A stretch of 24,584 nt of DNA from a virus (IMGVR_UViG_3300032144_000041:1-24584); one strand, 5' to 3'. Shown: positions 1 through 7,674, counted from the stretch's first letter. Notes: a model not told the origin generated them from the letters alone. A program made the numbers and translations.

Positions 1-1633
1 TGTTGCTGACGGTGTTGCCGTAGCGCACGAGCATCTCGATGAGCTGCAGGAACTGGGGGTTCGCCTGCCCGAAGTCGAGCGGGATGATGTCCTTGCTCAG
101 GTCGATGGCGCCCTGCACCGTGTGGATCTTGCCCGGCGAGAGCTGGATCTTGTCGCCCGCCTGGAACTTCAGACCGCCCTTGGCGAGGAAGTTCTTCATG
201 TTGCCGAGCGTCGCCTGGTCGATGAAGGCGCTGAGCGAGATGTTCGCCGCCTTGTTCTGCGCGGCGTGAATCATGCCGGTGCCGAGTCCCAGCACCCCCT
301 GCAGGGGCTCGATGTTCACCCCGTGCGCGAACATCCGGATGGGCACGCTCTCGGGCTCGCGCGGCAGCGCCTGGGGGTTGCCCTGCATCCAGTCCGGCAT
401 GACGGGCTCGGGCGGCGGGGGCATCTCGGCGAGCGAGCGCGCCATGATGATCGCCTGCGCGGGGCCGTCGCTGTCGGGCGGCAGCGAATGGGCGAGCTCG
501 AGCCCCGCCTGCTGCGCCGCCTGCAGCTCCTGCTGGAACGCTTGGATCTCCTGCAGCCCCTGCTGGTAGCGCTGCAGCTCCTGCATCTGGAACTCGTAGC
601 GGCGCTTCTCGTAGGGGTCGACGCGCTCGTGGATCGACAGCGCCAGCACCGTCTGCGTCTGCCAGTCGATGATGACCTTGCAGTAGCGGTCCTTGTCCTC
701 GTTCGGCTCGCCATCGGGCCCCTTGGCGGTCGACGGCGGCAGGTTCACCCAGCCCTCGAACTGGATGATGCGGTACTGCCCCTTCTGGTAGGCAGACGAG
801 TCGACGCCGATGCTCTTGTCGACCATCTCGCGCAGCTCTTGGGTGATGGTCGCGTCGTCCCAGTCGGGAGGCAGGTGCTTGAGCGTGGTGTCGAGATCTT
901 CCCACGTGCCGCCCATCTTCCTGAGCTCGTGGCCGTCCATGTAGATGACTTTCGCCACCCAGGAGACGTCGGAGAAGTCAGGCATCGTCGAGACGTGCGC
1001 GTTCGCACAGACGAACTCGTTGCCCGACAGAATCTCGTGCCTGTTGCACCGGTGCTGCGGGTCCCAGTAGCTGTGACAGACGACGTCGCCGAACAGGTCG
1101 AACATGAGCAGGCCGCGGTGACCGATCTGGCGCTTGAAGTCCTTGATGCGCTTTCGGATCTGCCAGTTGCCGTGGAGCGAGAGCAGCTTCGCGGTCTTCT
1201 CGTCGTCGGGCCCGATGGGCGTCACGCCGAAGACGTTCGTCCAGTTGCCAAAGAGCTCGTAGGCCTGGCGCGTTGTCATGCGCACCGTGTTCTCCATCAG
1301 GATCGGCACGTGCGCGTTGGCCATGTCCTTGAACGCGCCGTCCTTCGGATCGAGGATGCCCGAGAAGAGCTTCCAGACGTCGGCGTTGTTCTTGCGGAAC
1401 TTCTCGGTCGCCTCCCAGGCGCGCTGGAAGTCGTCGAGGCACTTGAGCCCCAGCCGCTTGAGCGCCGCGCGCCCCTCGGGGTGCTCCTTGAACTCGGTGA
1501 CGAGGTTCATCGCCTCGGGGTCGTAAGAGAAGCCCCCCTCCGCCTGCGTCTCCTGCCCGAGCTCCTGCAGGTTCACCTCTTCGGCGGGGCCCGCCGCGTC
1601 GAGGCCTTCGCGGGTCTCGGCATCACGCGGCAT
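1..1633 (-). CDS. Phage portal protein, C-terminus beyond left edge
   Basis: This is an uninterrupted reverse frame of 544 codons starting at ATG 1633 and running off the window. The portal is the dodecameric ring at the capsid vertex through which terminase pumps DNA and to which the tail attaches. The call rests on the overall sequence style (an early acidic segment, a conserved helical core with VPILMENTVRMTTRQAYELF near residues 110-130, and a Gln-rich coiled-coil-like stretch near residues 345-380) and on its place downstream of terminase in the same operon. At more than 544 aa it is longer than most siphovirus portals, nearer the P22/T7-type size. The start overlaps the end of the upstream gene. 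No catalytic motif is expected, so the assignment is by resemblance and context. Confidence 0.82.
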   Translation of the reverse strand, partial: MPRDAETREGLDAAGPAEEVNLQELGQETQAEGGFSYDPEAMNLVTEFKEHPEGRAALKRLGLKCLDDFQRAWEATEKFRKNNADVWKLFSGILDPKDGAFKDMANAHVPILMENTVRMTTRQAYELFGNWTNVFGVTPIGPDDEKTAKLLSLHGNWQIRKRIKDFKRQIGHRGLLMFDLFGDVVCHSYWDPQHRCNRHEILSGNEFVCANAHVSTMPDFSDVSWVAKVIYMDGHELRKMGGTWEDLDTTLKHLPPDWDDATITQELREMVDKSIGVDSSAYQKGQYRIIQFEGWVNLPPSTAKGPDGEPNEDKDRYCKVIIDWQTQTVLALSIHERVDPYEKRRYEFQMQELQRYQQGLQEIQAFQQELQAAQQAGLELAHSLPPDSDGPAQAIIMARSLAEMPPPPEPVMPDWMQGNPQALPREPESVPIRMFAHGVNIEPLQGVLGLGTGMIHAAQNKAANISLSAFIDQATLGNMKNFLAKGGLKFQAGDKIQLSPGKIHTVQGAIDLSKDIIPLDFGQANPQFLQLIEMLVRYGNTVSN

Positions 1634-1838
1634 CGTCGGGCTCCAGGTGGGCGGCGAGGTCGCGCTCGTATTCCTGCCACTCGGGGAAGCGCCCGAGTGT
1701 GCCCGCGTCGAGGAATTGCTGCATCGTGATGATGCGCGCTCGGTCGTAGGCCTGCGTCACCGAGAGGCCGCGCTCCGGCGACAGCGGCGGCGTCTCCCCC
1801 GTCTCGGGGTCGACGAGGCGCTCCTTCGGATCAGGCAT
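1623..1838 (-). CDS. Small hypothetical protein between terminase and portal
   Basis: This encodes 71 aa of mixed charge without membrane segments or Cys pairs. The start ATG at 1838 is preceded by a clear GGAGG six bases upstream and lies inside the end of the previous gene. Its own stop overlaps the portal start, so the three genes are probably translationally coupled. I do not recognise the family. The position between terminase and portal suggests a head-module accessory role, which is inference only. Confidence 0.7.
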   Translation of the reverse strand: MPDPKERLVDPETGETPPLSPERGLSVTQAYDRARIITMQQFLDAGTLGRFPEWQEYERDLAAHLEPDDAA

Positions 1839-2028
1839 CGGCGTCCTCCGTCACGGCCGCGTTGGTCGCGTGGACGCGCGCGAGCCCGAGCGTGTTGCCG
1901 AAGGACTTCAGCTCTAGCGCCAGGAGCTGATGCGCCTCGCGCACCCGGTCGAGGTCTTGGCGCAGCTCCTCGAGCAAGGCGACGAGCTGCGCCGCCGTGA
2001 ACTCTTTCTCTGTGACAGAATCTGTCAT
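1831..2028 (-). CDS. Small acidic, probably coiled-coil protein
   Basis: This encodes 65 aa with a Leu/Glu-rich helical stretch (AAQLVALLEELRQDLDRV, residues 12-29) that would form a coiled coil. An ATG at 2040 is also in frame. I prefer ATG 2028 because GGGAG sits five bases upstream of it and the terminase stop lies one base before it. The product is not recognised. Short coiled-coil proteins next to terminase can be scaffold-like or accessory, but nothing here decides it. Confidence 0.65.
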   Translation of the reverse strand: MTDSVTEKEFTAAQLVALLEELRQDLDRVREAHQLLALELKSFGNTLGLARVHATNAAVTEDADA

Positions 2029-2029
2029 A

Positions 2030-3541
2030 TCAGCTCCCATAACCGAAGCCGCTCGCCATGGGAGCGCGCTCGTTGTCGTTTTCGACGTCGGGCCTATCGA
2101 ACTCGTGCAGTTCCATCACGATGCTCCCTCGCCCGCGGCTCGCGCGCGCAGCTCCGTAGGCCACGACGTCGAACCAGTGCTTGAGCGGGCTCTTCTTGTC
2201 GGGGATGAGCGAGTCGGTCTCGTCCACCTTGATGCTCGAAAACATCTCGCAGGTCTTCTTGCAGCCCTCGAAGATCATGAGCGCCGGCGGCCGCTTGTCG
2301 TCGTAGTCGCGCAGCCGCTCGCTCACGCGCTCGGCGTTGCGCTGGATGGATGCCTTGTCGGCGGGCTCCCAGTAGATGCCGTGGTCGGCGAAGACCTGAG
2401 CCTTGCTCTTGCCGCTGTCACCGCGCTCTTCCCAGAGCTGCGTGTCGGCGACCGAACTCATCAGCCGGCTGCGGTGCTCGCGCTTGTCCCAGAACCCGAA
2501 CTGCTGCTCGATCTCGGCGACGCGGAGCGCGCACTCCTTGTCCTTCATCAGCCGGAAGTTGAACTCATAGAACACGTACATATTCTCGTCGGGGTCGAGC
2601 GCGACCCAGATGCACGTGCCGTGCGTCTTGAAGCCCCAGTCCATGATGCGGAACTTGGGCCAGTCGCGCGGGATCTTGAACGGCTTGATGACGTGCACGC
2701 CCGGGTTGTAGTCGTCCTCGAAGTAGCCGCCCTCGACGCTGTCCCAGTCGCCGTAGAGGTAGCGCGCGCGCATGTGCGCCGGCTTGCTCAGCAGCTTGAA
2801 CTTGTAGTCTCGAACGAAGCCCTTGTCGGGGTTGTCGTCGAGCGTCGCGGGGAGGAAGAGCATCGTCTTCCACTCGAACTCTCCCGTGAGCGGGTCGAGC
2901 ACCTTCTTCTTCAGGACGACGTTGCCCTTCTTCTCGGGCGTGACGAAGGTGTCCTTGAGCCAGCCCGGCGCGGGGTTGCTCATCAGGCGCGTGCGCTTGA
3001 AGTGCTTGAGCACGGGGTCGGCGGTGCGCACGCGGCCGTCGAGCTCTTCGAACTGCTTCTCCTCGAACTGGTAGGCCTCGTCGAGGTCGAGCGCGGTGTA
3101 CTGCTTGGAGAGGTAGTCTTCGTGACTGTTGCTCTCGCGGCAGTGGCCGAACGTGTACTTGTAGCCCGAGGCGAACTCCCAGCGGTGCAGCTCCTTCGAG
3201 TAGCGCGCGTGCGGGTCGAACTTCGGGAACATGCGCATCGAGCGGTCGATGGTCTCCTGCAGCTGCGGCATCGTGCGCCGCATGTGCAGGCAGTGGCCCT
3301 CGCTCTCGCCCTGGCGGATCGGATGCTTGCGGCAGAGATCGGCGAGCCAATCGGGGAACTGCTCGAGCAGCTGCCCCGTCATGCGCGCGTGCTCGATGAC
3401 GGCCTGCGTGACGATGCTGTCCCAGAGCAGGGTCAGGCTCTTGCCGGGTCCCGCGGCTCCTCCGCCCAGCACGACATCGCAGGTCGTCTCGTGGTACTTC
3501 GCGCTCCACGGGCTCGGCTGGTAGAGGGAGCGATCGAGCAC
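2030..3541 (-). CDS. terL: Terminase large subunit
   Basis: This encodes 503 aa, full length for the family. The N-terminal ATPase drives DNA packaging: Walker A is GGGAAGPGKS (residues 26-35), Walker B is ALDLDEA (150-156), and a coupling motif SNPAPGW follows near 188. The C-terminal RNase H-like nuclease that cuts the concatemer shows its first acidic motif in RIMDWGF, a second in SVADTQLWEE, and a last one in HWFDVVAYGAARA. It starts with GTG directly after the TAG of the preceding gene, with AGGG five bases upstream. No obvious small subunit is recognised; the 143-aa gene at the head of the operon is the best-placed candidate. Confidence 0.96.
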   Translation of the reverse strand: MLDRSLYQPSPWSAKYHETTCDVVLGGGAAGPGKSLTLLWDSIVTQAVIEHARMTGQLLEQFPDWLADLCRKHPIRQGESEGHCLHMRRTMPQLQETIDRSMRMFPKFDPHARYSKELHRWEFASGYKYTFGHCRESNSHEDYLSKQYTALDLDEAYQFEEKQFEELDGRVRTADPVLKHFKRTRLMSNPAPGWLKDTFVTPEKKGNVVLKKKVLDPLTGEFEWKTMLFLPATLDDNPDKGFVRDYKFKLLSKPAHMRARYLYGDWDSVEGGYFEDDYNPGVHVIKPFKIPRDWPKFRIMDWGFKTHGTCIWVALDPDENMYVFYEFNFRLMKDKECALRVAEIEQQFGFWDKREHRSRLMSSVADTQLWEERGDSGKSKAQVFADHGIYWEPADKASIQRNAERVSERLRDYDDKRPPALMIFEGCKKTCEMFSSIKVDETDSLIPDKKSPLKHWFDVVAYGAARASRGRGSIVMELHEFDRPDVENDNERAPMASGFGYGS

Positions 3542-3892
3542 CTATGCCCTCGTCTGCAGGTGGCGAAGGATGAGGTTGAAGAGCAAGAGGTCGTGGATCT
3601 TCTCGCGCGGAGTATCGTCCCACCACTTGATCGGCTGGCTCTTGTCGAGCGCCTCGAGCATGCGATCGGCGGCGTGCGCGACGCGCAAGATCTCCTCGGT
3701 GCGGAGGACACGAGGGGGGTTCGTCACGACCTCCCACACCTCGCGCTTGCCGGCGATGCGCTTCTCGCCGCGGTCGAAGTAGACGATGCGCAGTTCTTCG
3801 TACTGCTCGAAGCCGGGCATCGCCGTGAGCTCGACGACGCCCCGCATCCCGTCGTCGGTGCGCACCATGCGCTGTCCGACGACGAGGCTCAC
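3542..3892 (-). CDS. Hypothetical protein just upstream of terminase
   Basis: This encodes 116 aa from a GTG start that overlaps the previous stop (GTGA). The N-terminal half has beta-rich, small-barrel-like sequence (GQRMVRTDDGMRGVVELTAM), and the C-terminal half is helical (KIHDLLLFNLILRHLQTR). It directly abuts terL, the usual place of a small terminase subunit or a head accessory protein, but I see no helix-turn-helix that would make it a convincing small terminase. The longer reading frame extending to 4072 is rejected because its N-terminal part is out-of-frame Arg-rich sequence over the neighbouring gene. Confidence 0.72.
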   Translation of the reverse strand: MSLVVGQRMVRTDDGMRGVVELTAMPGFEQYEELRIVYFDRGEKRIAGKREVWEVVTNPPRVLRTEEILRVAHAADRMLEALDKSQPIKWWDDTPREKIHDLLLFNLILRHLQTRA

Positions 3893-4374
3893 GAGAGCGT
3901 CTCCACTTGGCAGCCGTCGCCGACGTTGTTGACGAGGGTGGCGACGAAGCCGATGGCGTCGACAGCCAGGGCGGGGTCGATCGGGCACGTCCCTGCCGCG
4001 GAACGCCCTTGCATGTACCCGAGCGCGAAGGGGTATCCGGACCCGATTGCCCAATAGTCCGCGTCGAGCCACACGACCCCGCCCTTGCTCGTGATCTCGC
4101 AGATGCCGGTGGTGGTGACGGCGAGCGCGTGCCCGCCGATTTCGGCGCCCTTGTCGCGGAACACCTGCGCGACGGCCCGGAGTTCATCAGCCGGCGACGG
4201 CGCAAGGGCCTCCTGCACGAGGTCGGCGAAGACCCCGTTGCCGGCGCACGCGACGAGAAGCGCCCGACCCCGCTTGATCTTGTTCAAGCGGTAGGGGCCG
4301 ATGAGGCAGTCCTCGAAGACGGTGCGCCGATCGGCAGCCATCCACCCATCGCGGTGAGCGATGATGAGTGTCAC
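3889..4374 (-). CDS. HslV/proteasome-beta-like Ntn hydrolase
   Basis: This encodes 161 aa from a GTG start in a GTGA overlap. After Met removal the protein would begin with Thr, the nucleophile position of HslV and proteasome beta subunits. The start TLIIAHRDGWMAADRRTV resembles the HslV N-terminus. Asp15 and Lys32 (counting Met as 1) fall where HslV has its catalytic Asp17 and Lys33. CAGNG (43-47) and AIGSGYPFAL (109-118) match the family's conserved glycine motifs, the latter close to HslV's AIGSG-xx-AL. HslV family members are usually about 175 aa. No HslU-type ATPase is visible here. Its role could be head maturation, protein turnover or interference with host proteolysis; the sequence does not decide. 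Confidence 0.78.
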   Translation of the reverse strand: MTLIIAHRDGWMAADRRTVFEDCLIGPYRLNKIKRGRALLVACAGNGVFADLVQEALAPSPADELRAVAQVFRDKGAEIGGHALAVTTTGICEITSKGGVVWLDADYWAIGSGYPFALGYMQGRSAAGTCPIDPALAVDAIGFVATLVNNVGDGCQVETLS

Positions 4375-4565
4375 GAGGGCTTCACCACGAGCGGGCGGGT
4401 CGTGATGTCGAAGGCGTACGCGCCGCACTCGTGGCACTCGATGCCGACGACGGGGTCGGTCGAGAGCAGCATGCGCGTCGCTTCCGCGTGACAGGCGCGG
4501 CAATGGCCCGCGCTCGCCCGCCAGATGCGCCGGCGGGAGTCGAGGTCAATCACCTGAGCGGTCAT
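4371..4565 (-). CDS. Small zinc-ribbon-like protein
   Basis: This encodes 64 aa with two Cys pairs, CRAC (residues 22-25) and CHEC (44-47), spaced as in a zinc ribbon. Two in-frame ATGs lie side by side. I chose the second (4565) because AGGAGG is seven bases upstream of it and only four from the first. The gene is coupled to its neighbours by TGATG and GTGA overlaps. Its function is unknown; small zinc ribbons in phages usually bind nucleic acid or proteins. Confidence 0.7.
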   Translation of the reverse strand: MTAQVIDLDSRRRIWRASAGHCRACHAEATRMLLSTDPVVGIECHECGAYAFDITTRPLVVKPS

Positions 4566-4723
4566 CATTTCACCTCCTCCGTGAGGACTTTGAGGGAGAG
4601 CTCGCGCAGCGAGCGCGCGTAGGCCTCGCCCATGCGGCGAGCCATCTCGATGACCTTCCGGCACTGGACGCAGGGGCAATCCTTCGCGGGGACGCGGTCG
4701 GCGATGCAGAGGGAGGGCGTCAT
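4565..4723 (-). CDS. Small Cys-rich protein
   Basis: This encodes 52 aa starting at an ATGA overlap with the upstream gene. It has DCPCVQC (residues 15-21), a C-x-C-x-x-C cluster, followed by a long amphipathic helix (IEMARRMGEAYARSLREL). Long open frames extending further upstream are Arg/Pro-rich out-of-frame readings of the neighbouring gene. The product is unknown. It forms a pair with the next small zinc-ribbon gene. Confidence 0.65.
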   Translation of the reverse strand: MTPSLCIADRVPAKDCPCVQCRKVIEMARRMGEAYARSLRELSLKVLTEEVK

Positions 4724-5151
4724 TCGACCTCCTTCGAGGGGTATTCGGGGGCGCCGGGCATGCCGGCGCTGGTGGGCGCGGGCAGGGCGATCTTGGCGTT
4801 CACCTCGCGGGGAAGGCCCGCGTTCGCGGCGGTGTGGCGGCGCGCACGCGAGATGCCGATGACCATGCTCTTGGCCAGATCGATGCCGCTCGCCGACAGC
4901 GACTTCGGCGCCCAGCCCTGCTTGGCGACCTCGAGGCGCTGTTTGGCCGCGTCGAGCCCGTACTGCTCGACCCATTCCTGCGGGGGCTCGGTCTGACCCG
5001 GGCTGACGTGGCAGAAGTCGAGCGCCGCGCGCAGGATTCCGGAGGCCTGTTGGTAGACCTCGTCCTCGAGCTCGAGCATCCGCGCGAGGCGGGACGCCTT
5101 GCCGTCCTCGCCGTGGATCTCGCGGAGCATGGCAGTCGGGTAGAACGTCAT
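4720..5151 (-). CDS. Hypothetical protein heading the packaging operon
   Basis: This encodes 143 aa, mostly helical (residues 15-85), ending in a Pro/Ser tail. The start is ambiguous: ATG 5151 is used here, and a GTG at 5169 is also in frame. Being the first gene of the terminase operon makes it a candidate small terminase subunit. However, I do not see a clear DNA-binding helix-turn-helix, so this is only positional. The plus-strand operon starts at 5163, so the two operons begin almost back to back. Confidence 0.7.
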   Translation of the reverse strand: MTFYPTAMLREIHGEDGKASRLARMLELEDEVYQQASGILRAALDFCHVSPGQTEPPQEWVEQYGLDAAKQRLEVAKQGWAPKSLSASGIDLAKSMVIGISRARRHTAANAGLPREVNAKIALPAPTSAGMPGAPEYPSKEVE

Positions 5152-5162
5152 GCGGGAGCAAT

Positions 5163-5507
5163 ATGACACGCCATCCGGCCAGTGACGAACGTTCAGTATT
5201 GGGGCCCGCAGCCAAGCCCGTGAAAGGCGAGCGCTTTTTCTTGAAGGAAATTGCCTCGTTTCTGCGCTGTTCGCGCGGCGCGCTCGCGAAATTCCTCCGC
5301 CGGGAGCAGCAGTTGCGCGCGCTCTACCCCGGGCCCTGCCGGGACGCGGTGCAGTGGACGACGGCGCGGGGATTCGCCCTCGCGGTGGCCCATTTCAGGG
5401 CAATTCAGGGGGCGAAGTACCTCAAAGGGCGCGACCCGCTGCGGGAAATGGACCAAAAGAGGGCGGCAGATCAGCGCAAGAAGGCACTGCTCAAAGGCGC
5501 AGGCTAG
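5163..5507 (+). CDS. Helix-turn-helix DNA-binding protein
   Basis: This encodes 114 aa. LKEIASFLRCSRGALAKFLR (residues 27-46) reads as a helix-turn-helix, followed by aromatic and basic segments and a Lys/Arg-rich C-terminus. GGAG lies four to five bases before ATG 5163; GTG 5221 would be a shorter alternative that still keeps the helix-turn-helix. It heads the plus-strand cluster and sits next to a near-match (GTTCAGTA, 5191-5198) to the site repeated at 7747-7890. It may therefore be a regulator of both divergent operons, which is inference. Confidence 0.68.
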   Translation: MTRHPASDERSVLGPAAKPVKGERFFLKEIASFLRCSRGALAKFLRREQQLRALYPGPCRDAVQWTTARGFALAVAHFRAIQGAKYLKGRDPLREMDQKRAADQRKKALLKGAG

Positions 5508-5540
5508 CCGCCGAAGGGCTGAGCGTGTAAAGGGGGCGAA

Positions 5541-5810
5541 ATGGGGAAGTATCAGCTCACCGGGACGCCGTCCCGATACGACGCAATCTGCACGCAGCTC
5601 TGCCGCGACCTGAAGGCGAAAGCCGTCATCCTCATTGTCGCCGAGGGACGCGAAGGCAACGGGATGAGCGTTGCCGGGCGCGAGGAGTACGCGACGATCG
5701 GGCTCCCGCACACGCTCTCGGCCTACCTCCGGCACTTGGCGGACAAGCTCGACGACGGGCACCAGCCGGGAGGCATCGGCATCGACACGCCCGACGAGGC
5801 ATCGTCGTGA
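5541..5810 (+). CDS. Hypothetical protein
   Basis: This encodes 89 aa with a strong AAGGGGGC ribosome site just before ATG. The N-terminal half has an alternating hydrophobic core (AKAVILIVAEG), followed by GNGMSVAGREEYATIGLPHTL and a short helix (SAYLRHLADKLDD). The next gene starts in its stop codon (GTGA). I do not recognise the family; similar short proteins are common in phage early clusters. Confidence 0.72.
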   Translation: MGKYQLTGTPSRYDAICTQLCRDLKAKAVILIVAEGREGNGMSVAGREEYATIGLPHTLSAYLRHLADKLDDGHQPGGIGIDTPDEASS

Positions 5811-6130
5811 AAGTCACGCAGGTCGTGCGTGTGACCGTGGGCGCTCACGAGCAGATGAGCATCTGGGTCGACCACAAGCTGGTGGGCACGCTGACGCTCG
5901 GACTCGGCGATGGCGACGCCATCGAGGCACTGCTCAAGGCCGAGCCCGAGGTCGAGAAGGTGCTCGAACTCGCCGAGGGACTCGAGGGGATCGCGACCGC
6001 GGCGTTGCGGAGAATTGCTCAGCTAGAGCGAGCGCTGGCGCAGATCGGGTGGACCCACTGCGGCAAGCACGACGTGCTCTACGTGCGCACGGACGAGAAC
6101 CAGTGCCCGGCGTGCTGGAGGGGCGAGTGA
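5807..6130 (+). CDS. Hypothetical protein with C-terminal Cys motif
   Basis: This encodes 107 aa from GTG in a GTGA overlap. The first 35 residues are beta-rich (QVVRVTVGAHEQMSIWVD), the middle is an acidic coiled coil (residues 43-79), and the end carries C-x-x-H followed by CPAC, a likely metal knot (residues 85-103). Its function is unknown. It is tightly coupled to the genes on both sides. Confidence 0.72.
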   Translation: MKVTQVVRVTVGAHEQMSIWVDHKLVGTLTLGLGDGDAIEALLKAEPEVEKVLELAEGLEGIATAALRRIAQLERALAQIGWTHCGKHDVLYVRTDENQCPACWRGE

Positions 6131-6390
6131 GGTTTCGTAACCGGTTCAAATGCGAGCAGGTGAACGTTCGGCTCTGCGAGAGCTGCGGCTTGCGGATCGC
6201 GACCACCGTGGGGGACGGGCGCGAGTCGCAGATCCACGAGTTCCCGCTCTGCGAGGCGTTCAAGGACTGGGTGGCCGTCGTCAGCGCGCTGCCCACGGGC
6301 AAGGCGCACGGGCTGGTCGCCGTGATGGTGGACGATGCCGAGACGCTGGGGAACCCCGAGCTCCACGAGTTCGACGCGGAGCCACAGTGA
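6127..6390 (+). CDS. Hypothetical protein with Cys pair
   Basis: This encodes 87 aa from GTG in a GTGA overlap. CESCGLRIATT (residues 17-27) is a zinc-ribbon knuckle, and Cys8 and Cys42 may also contribute. GC-rich third positions and the unbroken chain of start/stop overlaps support it. An upstream extension to 5671 is rejected because that portion is Arg-rich out-of-frame sequence over the previous gene. Its function is not recognised. Confidence 0.68.
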   Translation: MRFRNRFKCEQVNVRLCESCGLRIATTVGDGRESQIHEFPLCEAFKDWVAVVSALPTGKAHGLVAVMVDDAETLGNPELHEFDAEPQ

Positions 6391-6725
6391 CGGTGCGGCG
6401 GACGGTGCGCGAGGTGCTGCTCGACATCCTCGAAAAGCAGGGGACTCCGAGGGAGGCTGGCGAGGTGCTCATCCTGAACCTGTTGCATCAGGAAAAGCGA
6501 CTCATCCGCCAGGAGGGGCTCTCGAAGCTCGACGTCTCGAAGGAGCCGCACTGGCTCTACAAGGACTTCAACGTGCTCTACCGGGTGCTGAGGGTGCTGG
6601 TGCGGCAGATCGAGAGCGCCGGCATCGACCAGATGGCGCTCGTCAGCGCGAAGATGCAGCTCGAGCGGCTGCTGCCCGCGTTCACGGACACCGAGGAGAT
6701 TCGAGCCGCGATGAGGGGCGAGTGA
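6387..6725 (+). CDS. Hypothetical helical protein
   Basis: This encodes 112 aa from GTG in a GTGA overlap. It is almost entirely alpha-helical with regular Leu/Val/Ile spacing and many charged residues, and has no Cys or membrane segment. It is part of the same coupled cluster. I do not recognise the family. Confidence 0.68.
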   Translation: MTVRRTVREVLLDILEKQGTPREAGEVLILNLLHQEKRLIRQEGLSKLDVSKEPHWLYKDFNVLYRVLRVLVRQIESAGIDQMALVSAKMQLERLLPAFTDTEEIRAAMRGE

Positions 6726-6976
6726 TGAGCTACGCGCTGGCGACTCCGCGCGACCGCCTGATTGCGACGGCGGCTGCGCTGAAGGGCGGCGACTGGTGCG
6801 CGGGGGAGGACTTCGTGCACGCGCTGGAGCTGGAGCCCGACAAGCCCGTGCAATGCCCCTGCTGCACGAAGCTCGTCACGCTGTGCGTGAAGCACTACCT
6901 GCTGCACGAGCCGGGCAAGGAATGCGTGAGCTGCAGGCCACCGATCAGGGTGGAGTTCGTGGGGAGTGAGGAATGA
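6725..6976 (+). CDS. Small zinc-finger-like protein
   Basis: This encodes 83 aa. CPCC followed by TLCVKH and CVSC in the C-terminal half gives enough Cys/His for a zinc-binding domain. ATG 6725 overlaps the previous stop by one base (TGATG); GTG 6722 is the only nearby alternative, one codon longer. The function is unknown. It adds to the unusual number of small Cys-pair proteins in this phage. Confidence 0.68.
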   Translation: MSYALATPRDRLIATAAALKGGDWCAGEDFVHALELEPDKPVQCPCCTKLVTLCVKHYLLHEPGKECVSCRPPIRVEFVGSEE

Positions 6977-7305
6977 AGGTCTGGGTCAACATCGCCGCGA
7001 GCAACAACGCTTGGTCGGGAGGCGTCACGAACGAGCACCTGGCGGCGATCGCGAAGGCGGCGCCCGCGGTGGGAGTCTACGACCTGTCGGACGAGTCGCT
7101 CGTCGGCAGAACCATCGCGTACGAAATCCGCGCGGAGGGCGCCGAGCTTTGGGCGCTGCTCGACCTCGAGCGGGAGCCGAGCGGCAAATGGCACGCCGAG
7201 AGCGTGCTGATGCTGGCGCCGGGCGTCAAGCTCGGGGCCATCGCGCTCACGACGATGCCGCGCGGGCTGATTCAGGAGCAGCTCCTCCTGAACAGGAGAC
7301 ACTGA
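6973..7305 (+). CDS. Hypothetical protein, last of the cluster
   Basis: This encodes 110 aa starting in an ATGA overlap. It is beta-rich (VWVNIAASNNAW; ELWALLDLER), with no Cys or membrane segment. The end of the gene contains CTCCTG-AA-CAGGAG (7285-7298), a perfect inverted repeat that may fold in the mRNA. A CACTGAAC site (7300-7307) overlaps the stop. The product is not recognised. Confidence 0.72.
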   Translation: MKVWVNIAASNNAWSGGVTNEHLAAIAKAAPAVGVYDLSDESLVGRTIAYEIRAEGAELWALLDLEREPSGKWHAESVLMLAPGVKLGAIALTTMPRGLIQEQLLLNRRH

Positions 7306-7309
7306 ACGC

Positions 7310-7338
7310 TTGACATCCCTGGGGCCGGGACAGAAGAT
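7310..7338 (+). promoter_or_regulatory. Possible promoter with consensus -35
   Basis: A perfect TTGACA (7310-7315) is followed, 17 bases later, by GAAGAT (7333-7338), which is a poor -10. It lies just after the plus-strand cluster and directly downstream of a CACTGAAC site. It could drive the uncertain frame at 7405 or transcribe the repeat region. Confidence 0.3.
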
Positions 7339-7404
7339 GAGTCCCGGCGGACGAGAGTCGCTCGGAGGGAGCCAGGACGAGACGGAATCGCCGAAACCGC
7401 GGCG

Positions 7405-7674
7405 GTGTCCCCCTTTGAGGCTTCTGCCGGTGTTACGGCCACCGTGGTGCTGGGGGTGCTGGAAGCTGCGGTGGCGGCGGTGATGAAGCAGGCGCCATTG
7501 AGGGAGCGACGGCTCGCGAATCGGGGGATGCGAAAGCGCTTCCGTGTGGACCAGTCGAGGGCGACGTTCCGGAAGCGCCCGCGCGACAGGTGGCGGGGCT
7601 TCGTGAAGGCCGAGAGCGCGGAGCTGATGCGCGTGTTCGTGGCTCGGGTTACGGCCGACTGGGTCCTGAATTAA
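7405..7674 (+). CDS. Uncertain small basic protein
   Basis: This frame encodes up to 89 aa from GTG 7405, or 63 aa from ATG 7483. The part after 7483 has strongly G/C-biased third positions, supporting coding, and is very basic (RERRLANRGMRKRF; RATFRKRPRDRW). The part before it is hydrophobic. No convincing ribosome site precedes either start, and I do not recognise the protein, so it may be a real nucleic-acid-binding gene or chance. Confidence 0.35.
   Translation: MSPFEASAGVTATVVLGVLEAAVAAVMKQAPLRERRLANRGMRKRFRVDQSRATFRKRPRDRWRGFVKAESAELMRVFVARVTADWVLN

Noticed and set aside
122-1729. Long plus-strand open frame opposite the portal gene
   Set aside because: Its product is a Leu/Val/Arg/Asp low-complexity reading typical of the antisense of GC-rich coding DNA, while the minus strand encodes a recognisable portal with coupled neighbours.
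1997-4057. 686-codon plus-strand frame opposite terminase
   Set aside because: The opposite strand holds an unmistakable TerL and four coupled genes; the plus-strand protein has no motif and antisense composition.
2565-4205. 546-codon minus-strand frame overlapping TerL in another frame
   Set aside because: The product is Arg/Ala/Pro-rich shadow sequence without motifs, out of frame with the terminase ATPase.
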